Shown here: in pieces, positions 8,554 through 17,359 of the stretch
Layout of the letters: the number at the start of each line of letters is the position of its first letter
How positions within the stretch are numbered: the first letter of the stretch is position 1
NCBI GenBank assembly: GCA_034120015.1
Contig: JAXEIF010000003.1
Location: 1 to 53,773 of the forward strand
Length of the DNA: 53,773 nucleotides
DNA from: CALXOJ01 sp034120015
Lineage (GTDB): Bacteria > Spirochaetota > Spirochaetia > JAFGXN01
Reading direction: 5' to 3'
Made by a program: the position numbers and the translations under genes
The notes under the pieces: generated by a model
The model's input: only the letters and a program-made list of their open reading frames with translations
The model's database searches: none
Told to the model about the DNA's origin: nothing

Positions 8554-9765
8554 CTATCTGTGCTTTAATATCGGCGGAAAATCAATATCGGCATCAAAAG
8601 AACTGTACTCTTTTAAATCCGGTTTTGACACGGATCCGTTTAAGAATGTGCGGTCCAATTGAGTCCAATCTTTTGCCGAAAATGTACCTCCTTCGTTTTT
8701 GCCGAAAGAGGAAAGCGGTCCGAAATCATCCTGGCTTTTTTCTTCCGCTTCCGTTTCTTCCTCATCAGCCTGATTAAATCCGGCTGCCAACAGTGTAATT
8801 TTAACCGTATCGGTTTTTTCCCTGTTGTATATCAAACCGTGCTTTACAATCGCTTTGGAGTCGACGCTTCGGGAAATTTCATCGCAGATTTCCTGAAAAT
8901 CTTTCATCGGAAAATCTTCATCTGCTTCTACGTTGATAATCACACCGCGGGCACCTGTTATATCACCGTTATCGAGAATCTGATTATTGATAGCCTTGTT
9001 AATGGCATCGACCACACGGGTCTCGCCTTTTCCCTCACCGAGTCCGATATAAGCCTGTCCGCTGTTTTTCAGAATGGCTCTGACATCGGCAAAGTCGATA
9101 TTGATGTCTCCCGGAACGGAAATGATTTTGGACATTCCCAAAATTCCGTCACGCAGAATCGAGTCTGCCGCCAGAAAAGCTTCTTTCATGCTGATATCGG
9201 GCGGAAGCACTTTTGTAAGATTCCGATTCGGTATCACGATGATCGAATCGACCTCTTTTTTCAGCTTATCAATTCCCTCCCGCGCATAACCGTCCTTAAC
9301 CGCACCCTCATGCTCAAACGGTGTCGTTACAATGGCAACAGTCAGAATCTGAAGTTCTTTGGCTATGGACGCGACAACAGGAGCAGCTCCGGTTCCTGTC
9401 CCGCCGCCCATTCCGGCCGTGATGAATACCATATTGGCACCGGAAAGTTCTTTCTTGATTTCTTCACGGCTTTCTTCGGCAGCAGCCGCTCCTTTTTTCG
9501 GATCTCCGCCGGCTCCGAGACCGCGGGTTGCCGATTTGCCTATAGCCAAACGATTGGCTGCACGCGATGTCTGCAGGTCCTGAACATCGGTATTAATCGT
9601 CATAAATTCGACGCCGTTCAACCGCTGCTCCACCATACGGTTGACAGCCTTACATCCCGCACCGCCGATACCGATCACTTTAATAATTGTCGGAGAAATC
9701 ATTGCCGAAAACTCATCGTTATAGTTTTCGTTATCAATCAACTCCGCATCATCCAGTAAGCCCAT
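8554..9765 (-). CDS. ftsZ: Cell division protein FtsZ
   Basis: 403 residues. The tubulin signature GMGGGTGTG is at residues 118-126, and NTDVQDL, the T7 region (GVIINVEADEDF) and GLIYNREKTDT are present. The C-terminal linker is short and acidic and ends in DIDFPPILKHR, equivalent to the conserved tail that binds FtsA. It polymerises into the Z ring. GGGAGGG precedes the ATG. It follows ftsA after 32 nt. Confidence 0.98.
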   Translation of the reverse strand: MGLLDDAELIDNENYNDEFSAMISPTIIKVIGIGGAGCKAVNRMVEQRLNGVEFMTINTDVQDLQTSRAANRLAIGKSATRGLGAGGDPKKGAAAAEESREEIKKELSGANMVFITAGMGGGTGTGAAPVVASIAKELQILTVAIVTTPFEHEGAVKDGYAREGIDKLKKEVDSIIVIPNRNLTKVLPPDISMKEAFLAADSILRDGILGMSKIISVPGDINIDFADVRAILKNSGQAYIGLGEGKGETRVVDAINKAINNQILDNGDITGARGVIINVEADEDFPMKDFQEICDEISRSVDSKAIVKHGLIYNREKTDTVKITLLAAGFNQADEEETEAEEKSQDDFGPLSSFGKNEGGTFSAKDWTQLDRTFLNGSVSKPDLKEYSSFDADIDFPPILKHR

Positions 9766-9797
9766 AAAATCCCTCCCAAGACTTCTCTGTTTTTATT

Positions 9798-11060
9798 TTA
9801 CAAAAACGAACGGAAAAATTCCGCAATTCCGTGAAAAAATGCATATCCGCGGCCTTTCCTGTAGCCGGTCTCTTTTCTGACGGCACGAATTTCGCGTTCG
9901 GCAACAGTCGTATGTCCCGCTGTCCGGTGGGCGCAAATTAAACCGTAGACGGAAGCGTACTGCGGTGTCGCGAACTGAGCTTTCAGCCCGTTGATTTTCT
10001 CCGGAACCGCAATCCGTACCGCCGTTCCGAAAATATGTTTGGCACACTGCTCGATTCCCAACTGCATGGCTCCGCCACCGGCCAAAACAACGCCGAATTT
10101 CAGTTCCTTAAAAAAATTCGATTTATGAAAATCGGCCGCTATGGTTTCAAAAATCGAATTGACCCGGGCCTCGATTACGTGATTAATATCGCTTTGACGG
10201 CATATTTTCGGTTCACACCCGTTCAGACCGCGAATATAGACTTCCGATTCGCCGTTATCGGTTAACGGATATGCCGATCCGTCCTTTTTCAGATTTTCCG
10301 CATCATCGTACGAAATGTGGTATATATAACATAAATCATTTGTAATCAGATTACATCCGTACGAATAGACTTTGCTGTAATGAAGGCTGCTGTTTTTATA
10401 AAACAGCACATCAATCGTATCTTTCCCGATATCAACGTATAATGTTCCGAGTTCTTTTTCCTGATCGGTCAGAATCGCTTCCGCACCGGCGACACCGCTG
10501 TAATAGATTCTGGAACGGTCGATTCCGGCATCAATCAGACATCTTTCGAAATTTTCCTTAATATTTTCCAGACATGTTAACAGATGAACCTGGGCTTCCA
10601 GCTTATTGTTTCCCGCCATTTTAACGGGATTGGAGGATGCAATTTTGTCATCGATAATGAACTGCTGTTGACCGACCAGAAAAATTTGTCTGTCTGTAGG
10701 AAGAGAGACCGCTTTGGCGTTATTGATCGCCACTTCGATGTCGCGATCCGTAATGGTTTTGTTGGGAGACTGAATCGGCACGACTCCGCTGCTGTTCAAC
10801 CCTTCGATATCCATTCCCGTAATACCGACAAGAACGGAATCGACTTTCGTCGAATCGAGAGGATCAAAAACTTTTGACACAACTTTCCGAATCGAATCGG
10901 ATACCGCCTCGACTTCTTTTACGGTACCGCGATACAATCCGTGTGCAGGTACTTCCGCAATCCCGAGAACTTCTACCTGATTATTGATATCGGAATCGAC
11001 CACGGCAGCCGTAATCTTCGAGTAGCCGATATCAATACATACTATTCTGTCATCTGACAA
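9798..11060 (-). CDS. ftsA: Cell division protein FtsA
   Basis: 420 residues from a TTG start at 11060, chosen because GGGAGGGG lies 4 nt upstream; the longer frame starting GTG at 11081 has no such site. Actin-fold motifs: CIDIGYSKITAAVV near the N-terminus, TLYVDIGKDTIDVLFY (phosphate 2) and VVLAGGGAMQLGI (adenosine loop). The C-terminus is basic and aromatic (GRGYAFFHGIAEFFRSFL), fitting an amphipathic membrane helix. FtsA anchors FtsZ to the membrane. Confidence 0.95.
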   Translation of the reverse strand: MSDDRIVCIDIGYSKITAAVVDSDINNQVEVLGIAEVPAHGLYRGTVKEVEAVSDSIRKVVSKVFDPLDSTKVDSVLVGITGMDIEGLNSSGVVPIQSPNKTITDRDIEVAINNAKAVSLPTDRQIFLVGQQQFIIDDKIASSNPVKMAGNNKLEAQVHLLTCLENIKENFERCLIDAGIDRSRIYYSGVAGAEAILTDQEKELGTLYVDIGKDTIDVLFYKNSSLHYSKVYSYGCNLITNDLCYIYHISYDDAENLKKDGSAYPLTDNGESEVYIRGLNGCEPKICRQSDINHVIEARVNSIFETIAADFHKSNFFKELKFGVVLAGGGAMQLGIEQCAKHIFGTAVRIAVPEKINGLKAQFATPQYASVYGLICAHRTAGHTTVAEREIRAVRKETGYRKGRGYAFFHGIAEFFRSFL

Positions 11061-11084
11061 GTTACCCCTCCCGATTGTCACTCA

Positions 11085-11948
11085 TCATTGTTTTTTTAAA
11101 ATCGGTTTTCCCGACCTGAAATCCAGTAAATAATAGGATTCCGAAAGTCCGGAACTTTGAAGCAGATCCAAAACCTGTACGGCTGCTTCCATCTCCGTCA
11201 AAACCATACGGCTTCCCATTTGAACGGGTAAATCATACATACGGAAATAAACATATAAATCATATCCTTTTCCGTTCTTTTCGTCCACTGCTATTTCTGA
11301 AATTCTGTTATAGACAACGGGACGCTGCTTCTGCAACAGTTCCAGATCCTGCAAAACAGAAATATAGACGGCAGGAATCCGGGCATCCAGTTCCAAAGAC
11401 GGAATTTTGATCCCCGAAATCACCGGCAGATCAAATTCTTTTACCGCTGTTCCCAGCTCAAAAATTCGTCCTTCGGAATCGATGGCAAACGGAACCGAAA
11501 CGGAATCCGTATTAAACAGCGAGACGCAAACAGGTCTTCTCCCCGAAATTTTAAGCTGCAACGACGATCCTTTGGTTTTCAGAACTTCCACTTCTTTTAC
11601 ATACGGGAAAGAATTAATAATGGCATTCGCAATTGCCTCTTCACGCACATCGGCATACAGCGTTCTGCGGTCCAATCCTGTCACGGCCAGAATATCTTTC
11701 TGATCGATATCCAGTTTATCGTAAAAAATAATTTCCACATTTTCGACAATTCGATTCGGCTTTATATATATATGATATATAAAGAAAAAAAGGAGATAGA
11801 CACTTACGCACAGAATCAGAACAATCAGGATTTTGTTCAGAATTCCGGTTTTGTCCTCCTGCCTCAAAAATGATTTGAAATTTTTACGGGAATCGCGGGA
11901 TTTAACTTTCTGTCGGTAACGATGATTGGGGTAAATAATATTATCCAT
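11085..11948 (-). CDS. ftsQ: Cell division protein FtsQ/DivIB
   Basis: About 287 residues. Basic cytoplasmic N-terminus, one membrane segment (ILIVLILCVSVYLLFFFIY, about residues 40-58), then a POTRA-like domain (VENVEIIFYDKLDIDQKDIL through YVKEVEVLKTKGSSLQLKI) and a beta domain. It recruits FtsL and the late divisome. GGAGG precedes two adjacent ATGs (11951 and 11948) and the gene overlaps the ftsW stop. Known homologues are divergent, so the call rests on architecture and on its place between ftsW and ftsA. Confidence 0.86.
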   Translation of the reverse strand: MDNIIYPNHRYRQKVKSRDSRKNFKSFLRQEDKTGILNKILIVLILCVSVYLLFFFIYHIYIKPNRIVENVEIIFYDKLDIDQKDILAVTGLDRRTLYADVREEAIANAIINSFPYVKEVEVLKTKGSSLQLKISGRRPVCVSLFNTDSVSVPFAIDSEGRIFELGTAVKEFDLPVISGIKIPSLELDARIPAVYISVLQDLELLQKQRPVVYNRISEIAVDEKNGKGYDLYVYFRMYDLPVQMGSRMVLTEMEAAVQVLDLLQSSGLSESYYLLDFRSGKPILKKQ

Positions 11949-13050
11949 CATTTTCCTCCGCTGTTCGGGCAATGTGAACCAGCAATCCCATCATAAACAT
12001 TGTACACAAAAGCGACGATCCGCCCTGAGAAAAAAGCGGTAAGGGCACTCCCGTTGTCGGCAGCAATCCGACCACAACAGCCAGATTCATCAGAGTCTGA
12101 CTTAAAAAAGAAAACGTAATTCCCAAAACCAGAAAAAACCGACCCGGCTGATTTTTGACTTTGTCCGCCAAAAAGAGAGCCTTACCTCCGATAATCATCA
12201 TCAAGCTGATCAAAATCAGCACTCCCAAAAATCCGATTTCTTCGGCCAGAACCGCGAATATAAAGTCGGTTTCGGCTTCCGGTAAAACACCGCGGGATTT
12301 GATTGTTCCGGCACCCCATCCGCAACCGAGCCAGCCACCGTTTTCAATAGCATGAATTGCCCACTGGGACTGATAATTTTCCTTTCCGGTTATAAAATCG
12401 TAAAAACGAGTCTGACGGTATCCGGCTCCGAGAATTGCAATCACCGATATTGCGATGCCGATAACGGCAATAAGAAGCATGTATCTCCGATCGAATCCGG
12501 CGAAAAGCATCATAAAATAGCCGATTAAACCGATTAAAACCGCTGTCGAAAAGTCGTGCTGAAGCAAAACGGCACCGAAACTGACTGCCAGAACACAGGG
12601 CACAACAGCCAGCCGTTTTTTTTCATTCCCGGCATAACGCGGATTGGCAAAAAAAGAAGAAAGATACAGAATAACCGCCACTTTCAGCATTTCCGATGAC
12701 TGAACGGAAATTCCCAACACCTCAATCCACCGTCTGGCCCCGTTAACATTTTCCGCAAACAGAAAGGTATAGACGGTCAGAAGCAGCGTACAGACTAAGA
12801 TAACTGTCGGAAGTTTCGATTTCAGAAAAAAATCCACGTAAGAAGCTTTTAACAATCCCGAAGACATAACAGCAAAAACGGCAAGAGCGGCTCCGGAAAT
12901 AAACAGTTGTTTTTTCAGGTTACCTGTCGGCGAACAGGACAAAACACTCATGACGGTAACAAATCCGATTGAAAACAGCAGAAGAATCAGCATCATGAGG
13001 AGAAGACCCGATGAATTACGTTTAACACCCTCGACCCGTATATCAGCCAT
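11941..13050 (-). CDS. ftsW: Peptidoglycan glycosyltransferase FtsW
   Basis: 369 residues from ATG 13050, which overlaps the mraY stop (TAATG); an open frame upstream lies within mraY. About ten hydrophobic segments. SEDS-family motifs: NGARRWIEVLGISVQSSEMLKV, LLQHDFSTAVLIGLIGYFMM and the C-terminal GLLPTTGVPLPLFSQGGSSLL. FtsW polymerises glycan strands at the septum. Its usual partner ftsI is absent from this cluster. Confidence 0.95.
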   Translation of the reverse strand: MADIRVEGVKRNSSGLLLMMLILLLFSIGFVTVMSVLSCSPTGNLKKQLFISGAALAVFAVMSSGLLKASYVDFFLKSKLPTVILVCTLLLTVYTFLFAENVNGARRWIEVLGISVQSSEMLKVAVILYLSSFFANPRYAGNEKKRLAVVPCVLAVSFGAVLLQHDFSTAVLIGLIGYFMMLFAGFDRRYMLLIAVIGIAISVIAILGAGYRQTRFYDFITGKENYQSQWAIHAIENGGWLGCGWGAGTIKSRGVLPEAETDFIFAVLAEEIGFLGVLILISLMMIIGGKALFLADKVKNQPGRFFLVLGITFSFLSQTLMNLAVVVGLLPTTGVPLPLFSQGGSSLLCTMFMMGLLVHIARTAEENDG

Positions 13051-14123
13051 TACTGCACCTTCAATGTAATCAAACTGATTAACGAGAACAGTCCGCCTAA
13101 AATCCAGAAGCGGACAACAACCTGCGTTTCCGTCCAACCTTTCAGTTCGAAATGATGATGAAGCGGCGCCATCCTGAAAATTCTTTTTTTGAAAAGTTTA
13201 AACGAAAGAACCTGGAGCATGACACTGGCCGCCTCCATCACAAAAACACCTCCGACAATAAAAATCAGAAGTTCTTTCTTGATGAGCAGACTCAAAACAC
13301 CGATCATACCGCCTAAAGCCAGGCTGCCGGTATCACCCATAAAAATTTGTGCGGGATGTGCATTGTACCACAAAAAACCGAGACAGGCGCCGGACAACGC
13401 CATACAGGTTACCGTCAATTCTCCCGACATCGGAATAAACGGGAACTGAAGATAGCGTGCAAACGCGGCATGACCGACGATATAGGTCAGCAGGCCGAAT
13501 GTCAATCCGACAAAAGTAATCAGTCCGGAAGCCAGTCCGTCCAATCCGTCCGCAAGATTAACGGCATTGGAAAAACCGGCCAACAGCAGAACCGCAAACG
13601 GGATATAAAGCCACCCCATGTCCGCAACCGGATTCTTTATAAACGGGACATACAGTAAGGTAATATCTTCTACAGTCACATAAAGATAGACAACAACCGC
13701 AATCGAAACCGCGAACTGTCCGGCCAGTTTTAATTTGGCGTTCAATCCTTTCGAATTATGACGGAAAATTTTCAGATAGTCATCAACAAATCCGATAAGG
13801 GCATACCCCCAGAACGATATCAAAAGCACCCATGTATACGGATTTTTTAAATCCTGCCAAAGGAGAACGGCCACCGTAATACTCATCACAATCAGCAGCC
13901 CGCCCATCGTCGGTGTGCCGGCTTTTGCCAAATGCGACTGCGGTCCGTCTTTGCGGATCATCTGTTCCGCTTTTTTGACCCTTAACCAGCCGATCATTTT
14001 GGGAGCTGCCAAAAATGTTACCAGAACAGCCGTTACGGCAGCAAACCCCGAACGAAACGTAATATATTGAAAAAGATTAAAAATCGAAATTCGATCGACC
14101 AAATTGAATATTTCTTTAAACAC
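13050..14123 (-). CDS. mraY: Phospho-N-acetylmuramoyl-pentapeptide-transferase MraY
   Basis: 357 residues, normal length, about ten membrane segments. Signature motifs: GFVDDYLKI, NAVNLADGLDGLASG, FMGDTGSLALGG and MAPLHHHFELKGW. It transfers phospho-MurNAc-pentapeptide to undecaprenyl phosphate to make lipid I. It lies between murF (21-nt gap) and ftsW (1-nt overlap). Confidence 0.97.
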   Translation of the reverse strand: MFKEIFNLVDRISIFNLFQYITFRSGFAAVTAVLVTFLAAPKMIGWLRVKKAEQMIRKDGPQSHLAKAGTPTMGGLLIVMSITVAVLLWQDLKNPYTWVLLISFWGYALIGFVDDYLKIFRHNSKGLNAKLKLAGQFAVSIAVVVYLYVTVEDITLLYVPFIKNPVADMGWLYIPFAVLLLAGFSNAVNLADGLDGLASGLITFVGLTFGLLTYIVGHAAFARYLQFPFIPMSGELTVTCMALSGACLGFLWYNAHPAQIFMGDTGSLALGGMIGVLSLLIKKELLIFIVGGVFVMEAASVMLQVLSFKLFKKRIFRMAPLHHHFELKGWTETQVVVRFWILGGLFSLISLITLKVQ

Positions 14124-14144
14124 GACCCCTCCCCCACAGGTATC

Positions 14145-15521
14145 CTATTCAAAAACCGATGCCAGACGCTCCAATTGCAAACTGCGGGAGCCTTTGAGAA
14201 AAACCCAATCGCCCGAAACGGCATTCTGCTTCAAATCTTTCTTTAATTCCTCTATGTCGACGGAAAAAAAACCGTTGCTGCCACCGGATTCGCAGTACGA
14301 ATCAAACGCCGCTGCCGCTTCATCTCCGTAAAACAGAACGCGGTCAAATGCCGCCGCAGCCAACGTACGACCGAGCTCGGCATGCAGCCGCTGCGAATGA
14401 ACGCCCAGCTCTTTCATCGCTCCCGCTACAAAAATTTTACGGCCTTCGACTTCCGTTTCCCGAAAAAGTTCGATTGCCGCCGCCACAGAACCGGGATTGG
14501 CATTATAACAGTCCTCGACGACGGTAATCCGTCCGGGTCTGATACAACCGCGCGCAAAACCAGCCGACTCAACCGCCTCAACTCCGTCGGCAATCTCTTC
14601 ATCGGTTAAACCGAATGCACGGCCGACAGCCGTTGCCGCACAGATATTTTCGAGATTATACCGCCCGAAAAGCGGTGTCACAGCGTCACTTTCTCCTATT
14701 CTTAACAGCCAGCCCCCGAAACCGCGATTTTCGATAACGGAAACTCCTTCCGTCACACCCATCCCGAACGGAATATAATTTCCGGGGTAAGAATCCCGAT
14801 ACATCCGCCCGTGACAATCATTGCAATTAATAAAAGCCGTTAAATGCCCGCCGGCCCGCGAAAAGATTTTCATTTTCTCACGGGCAATCGAATCAATTTC
14901 CGCAAACATTCCGGCATGTGCCGGAAAAATATTTGTTATCACCGCTGTCTGCGGCTTAACAATCTCTGCCAAAATACCCATTTCCCCCGGATGATTAATC
15001 CCCATTTCAAAAACGGCAATTTCATCATCCGGATCGACGGAAAAAGCAACCAGAGGCAGACCGATTTCCGAATTCAAATTTCCCTGTGTATACGAAATCC
15101 GGTATTTTCGCCTTAAAACAGAAGCAATCAGCTCTTTTGTTGTTGTTTTTCCGCTGCTGCCCGTAATGCCGACCCTCTGAACCTGAGGCAGCTGTTCCAA
15201 ATACCATGCGGCCGCTTTCTGCAGCACCGTCAGCGTATCGTCCGCAATCAGGAATGACGCCCTATCCTCTTCAACCCAACGATTAATCCGTTCGCGATTT
15301 TCATTCGCATAAGCCGAGGAAACCAAAAAAGCAGAAACTCCTTTTTCAATCAATTCGGGAACAAACAAATGCCCGTCGGTCCTTTCTCCCGGCAAAGCAA
15401 CAAACAGCTGCCCCGCTTCGCAAAGACGCGAATCAACCGCCGCGCCGCGAAAAAAAATCTCCTGCGATCCGGCAATCGACGAAACCAGCGGAAGCAATTC
15501 ATAAAACGCAACCGGTCTCAT
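14145..15521 (-). CDS. murF: UDP-N-acetylmuramoyl-tripeptide--D-Ala-D-Ala ligase MurF
   Basis: 458 residues. The N-terminal substrate domain is followed by the ATP loop GITGSSGKTTTKEL (about 116-129), the central motif VFEMGINHPGEMG and NCNDCHG. The C-terminal domain holds VEDCYNANPGSVAAAI. It adds D-Ala-D-Ala to the UDP-MurNAc tripeptide. GGAGGG is 7 nt before the ATG; the ATG overlaps the ftsL-like stop by 4 nt. Confidence 0.96.
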   Translation of the reverse strand: MRPVAFYELLPLVSSIAGSQEIFFRGAAVDSRLCEAGQLFVALPGERTDGHLFVPELIEKGVSAFLVSSAYANENRERINRWVEEDRASFLIADDTLTVLQKAAAWYLEQLPQVQRVGITGSSGKTTTKELIASVLRRKYRISYTQGNLNSEIGLPLVAFSVDPDDEIAVFEMGINHPGEMGILAEIVKPQTAVITNIFPAHAGMFAEIDSIAREKMKIFSRAGGHLTAFINCNDCHGRMYRDSYPGNYIPFGMGVTEGVSVIENRGFGGWLLRIGESDAVTPLFGRYNLENICAATAVGRAFGLTDEEIADGVEAVESAGFARGCIRPGRITVVEDCYNANPGSVAAAIELFRETEVEGRKIFVAGAMKELGVHSQRLHAELGRTLAAAAFDRVLFYGDEAAAAFDSYCESGGSNGFFSVDIEELKKDLKQNAVSGDWVFLKGSRSLQLERLASVFE

Positions 15522-15793
15522 TCGGAAACCCTCCTGATTTTGATAACATCGACGGAACCGGATTCCGTAATGTCAAGCTCGCTGTCTTCCAGCGTTTTTT
15601 CCACTTCCGCCGGAGACTGACGTCCGGTCATTTCGATAACCGCCTGTCGGTTTTGGGAATAGAGATCCAACTGTTTTTCGTAAACTTTTGCCTCGTTTTC
15701 CGCGGCAATTCTGTATTGATATATTACCAGTATCTGCAGCAAAGCGAAAATCGGCACCAAAAATATTGTCATCCATAATTTACCGGATTTCAT
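15518..15793 (-). CDS. ftsL: FtsL-like small divisome protein
   Basis: 91 residues. One membrane segment near the N-terminus (WMTIFLVPIFALLQILVIYQY), then a helical region with YEKQLDLYSQNRQAVIEM and an acidic tail. The size and topology fit FtsL, a bitopic protein that pairs with FtsB and FtsQ. Sequence is not diagnostic; position between rsmH and murF is the main evidence. It overlaps both neighbours (14 nt with rsmH, 4 nt with murF). Confidence 0.75.
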   Translation of the reverse strand: MKSGKLWMTIFLVPIFALLQILVIYQYRIAAENEAKVYEKQLDLYSQNRQAVIEMTGRQSPAEVEKTLEDSELDITESGSVDVIKIRRVSE

Positions 15794-16730
15794 CGGTTTT
15801 TTTCCTTATAACTCTCAATTTGGCGGACCGCGACGGTGCATTTTCGGCAATTTCCGCAGAAGACGCTGTCAACGGTTTTGCCGTCAGCAATTCTCCCGTA
15901 GCGCTCTCCGCTGTCTCTTCGAGTCTGTATTTATTATAAGAACGACGCCCGCCTCCGGACTTCGTTTTCATAAACCGTTTGACAATCCGATCCTCGAGAG
16001 AATGAAACGAAATCACTCCCAGGATACCTCCGGGATTTAAAACCGAAAAAGCACCGGTCAGCGCCCGTTCCAAACGTCCCAATTCATCGTTAACGGCAAT
16101 CCTTAATGCCTGAAACGTTTTTGTTGCCGGATGAAGATGTCCCTGCCGGTAAGCCGCCGGCACAGCTCTGTAAATGACTTCTGCAGCCGCTTTGGCATCG
16201 GTCAGTTGCCCGTTACGGGCAGCCGAAAACAGAGCTGTCGCAATCAACCGCGAATACCGCTCTTCACCGTAGCTGAAAATACAATCCGCAAGTTCTTTTT
16301 CTCCGTTCCGCAAGATCCAATCCAGAACGGGAAACCCTTCTCCGGTATCCAACCTCATATCCAGCGGTTCTTCTTTTAAAAACGAGAAACCGCCGCCGGA
16401 TCGTTCGTAGTGAAAAACACTGATTCCCAAATCGAACAGTATCAAATCCGGCCTTCTTTCATACGGATAAGCCGTATAAAAATCATCGAACCAGGTATGA
16501 ACAAACCGTATCCGATCCGCATACGGAGCAAGCCGCTCTTTTGCCTTTTCCTGAATACGGGAATCGGCATCCAGCGCAATCACCGACAAATACGGATAGC
16601 GCTTTAAGAAAAGAGATGTATGCCCGCCTTCACCCGTCGTCGAATCAACCATCAGGGAATCCGGTTCAGGCGGCACCAGCAGTTCCAGCACCTCTTCCGC
16701 CATGACCGGCCGGTGCACGGGACGGTACAT
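15780..16730 (-). CDS. rsmH: 16S rRNA m4C1402 methyltransferase RsmH (MraW)
   Basis: About 316 residues. N-terminal HRPVMAEEVLELL, the SAM-binding loop DSTTGEGGHTSLFL, DLGISVFHYERSGGGFSF, and the C-terminal GVISFHSLEDRIVKRFM are RsmH signatures. It methylates N4 of C1402 in 16S rRNA. The start is ATG 16730 (TGATG overlap with the mraZ stop) or GTG 16733. No clear ribosome binding site is seen, which fits translational coupling to mraZ. Confidence 0.97.
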   Translation of the reverse strand: MYRPVHRPVMAEEVLELLVPPEPDSLMVDSTTGEGGHTSLFLKRYPYLSVIALDADSRIQEKAKERLAPYADRIRFVHTWFDDFYTAYPYERRPDLILFDLGISVFHYERSGGGFSFLKEEPLDMRLDTGEGFPVLDWILRNGEKELADCIFSYGEERYSRLIATALFSAARNGQLTDAKAAAEVIYRAVPAAYRQGHLHPATKTFQALRIAVNDELGRLERALTGAFSVLNPGGILGVISFHSLEDRIVKRFMKTKSGGGRRSYNKYRLEETAESATGELLTAKPLTASSAEIAENAPSRSAKLRVIRKKTDEIR

Positions 16731-17176
16731 CACTGCTTGACGTGTACGGAACCGAGCGCTTCGGCAAGCGCCTCACCGTAGCGCACTTCCGCATCTGCCA
16801 TATATGCATCAAACGCTTCCCGGCTCCATACTTCGATATAAGTCGCCATCCCCAAGACGACGACATCTTTTTTCAGTCCGGCCCCGTCACGAAGCGCCTG
16901 CGGCAACAGAAATCTTCCCATTTTATCGGGTTCGACTTCCTGCGCCGGTGATACAAAACGCCTAATAATCAAACGACCGTCCTGTGTGTACTGAGAGACA
17001 TTTTCAAGAACCTGGTCGCGGGTTTTTTTCCACTCTTCCGGAAGATAACACCAAAGATTCCTGCCGTCACCGTTTGTCACGACAAGATTGTCCCCTCCCA
17101 GTAACTCCTTGAGTTTTCCCGGAATAGTGAGTCTGCCCTTTTCGTCGATTGTAGCATTATACTGTCCCTGAAACAT
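16730..17176 (-). CDS. mraZ: Transcriptional regulator MraZ
   Basis: 148 residues with two AbrB-like half domains: FQGQYNATIDEKGRLTIPGK at the N-terminus and VEPDKMGRFLLPQALRDGA in the middle. The DxKGR / DxxGR pattern is typical of MraZ. MraZ represses its own division cluster in other bacteria by binding short direct repeats upstream of mraZ; matching repeats lie at 17177-17225. It is the first gene of the minus-strand array. Confidence 0.97.
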   Translation of the reverse strand: MFQGQYNATIDEKGRLTIPGKLKELLGGDNLVVTNGDGRNLWCYLPEEWKKTRDQVLENVSQYTQDGRLIIRRFVSPAQEVEPDKMGRFLLPQALRDGAGLKKDVVVLGMATYIEVWSREAFDAYMADAEVRYGEALAEALGSVHVKQ

Positions 17177-17225
17177 TTACCACTATCTCTCACAAAATGG
17201 TAATTATTTACCACTTTTTACCACT
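17177..17225 (-). promoter_or_regulatory. MraZ-box operator repeats
   Basis: On the minus strand the sequence AGTGGTAA occurs three times: complement of 17218-17225 and 17208-17215, exactly 10 bp apart, and 17177-17184 directly before the mraZ ATG. An inverted copy (TTACCA on the minus strand) sits at 17198-17203. MraZ operators elsewhere are GTGG-type direct repeats about one helical turn apart, so autoregulation is a good inference. Confidence 0.78.
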
Positions 17226-17231
17226 TCAATC

Positions 17232-17261
17232 ATAATAATGCAGGGATTCGCTATTTGTCAA
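17232..17261 (-). promoter_or_regulatory. Promoter of the division cluster (PmraZ)
   Basis: TTGACA (complement of 17256-17261), 18-nt spacer, TATTAT (complement of 17232-17237). The predicted transcript start near 17225 falls on the first MraZ box. It is the only strong promoter-like sequence at the head of the minus-strand array. Confidence 0.75.
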
Positions 17262-17311
17262 CAGGAAAAAAAAATTTTTTAAAGTTTTTTAAAAAATTGC
17301 CGATGAACGAT

Positions 17312-17341
17312 AAAAAAAGCGGCACGCCACGCATGCCGCTT
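17312..17341 (-). terminator. Intrinsic terminator after the GH57/DUF1957 gene
   Basis: On the minus strand, AGCGGCA and TGCCGCT form a 7-bp stem followed by seven T. It lies 19 nt past the stop of the gene ending at 17360 and isolates that gene from the mraZ promoter. Confidence 0.85.
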
Positions 17342-17359
17342 CAATCGGAATCTCCGAAA

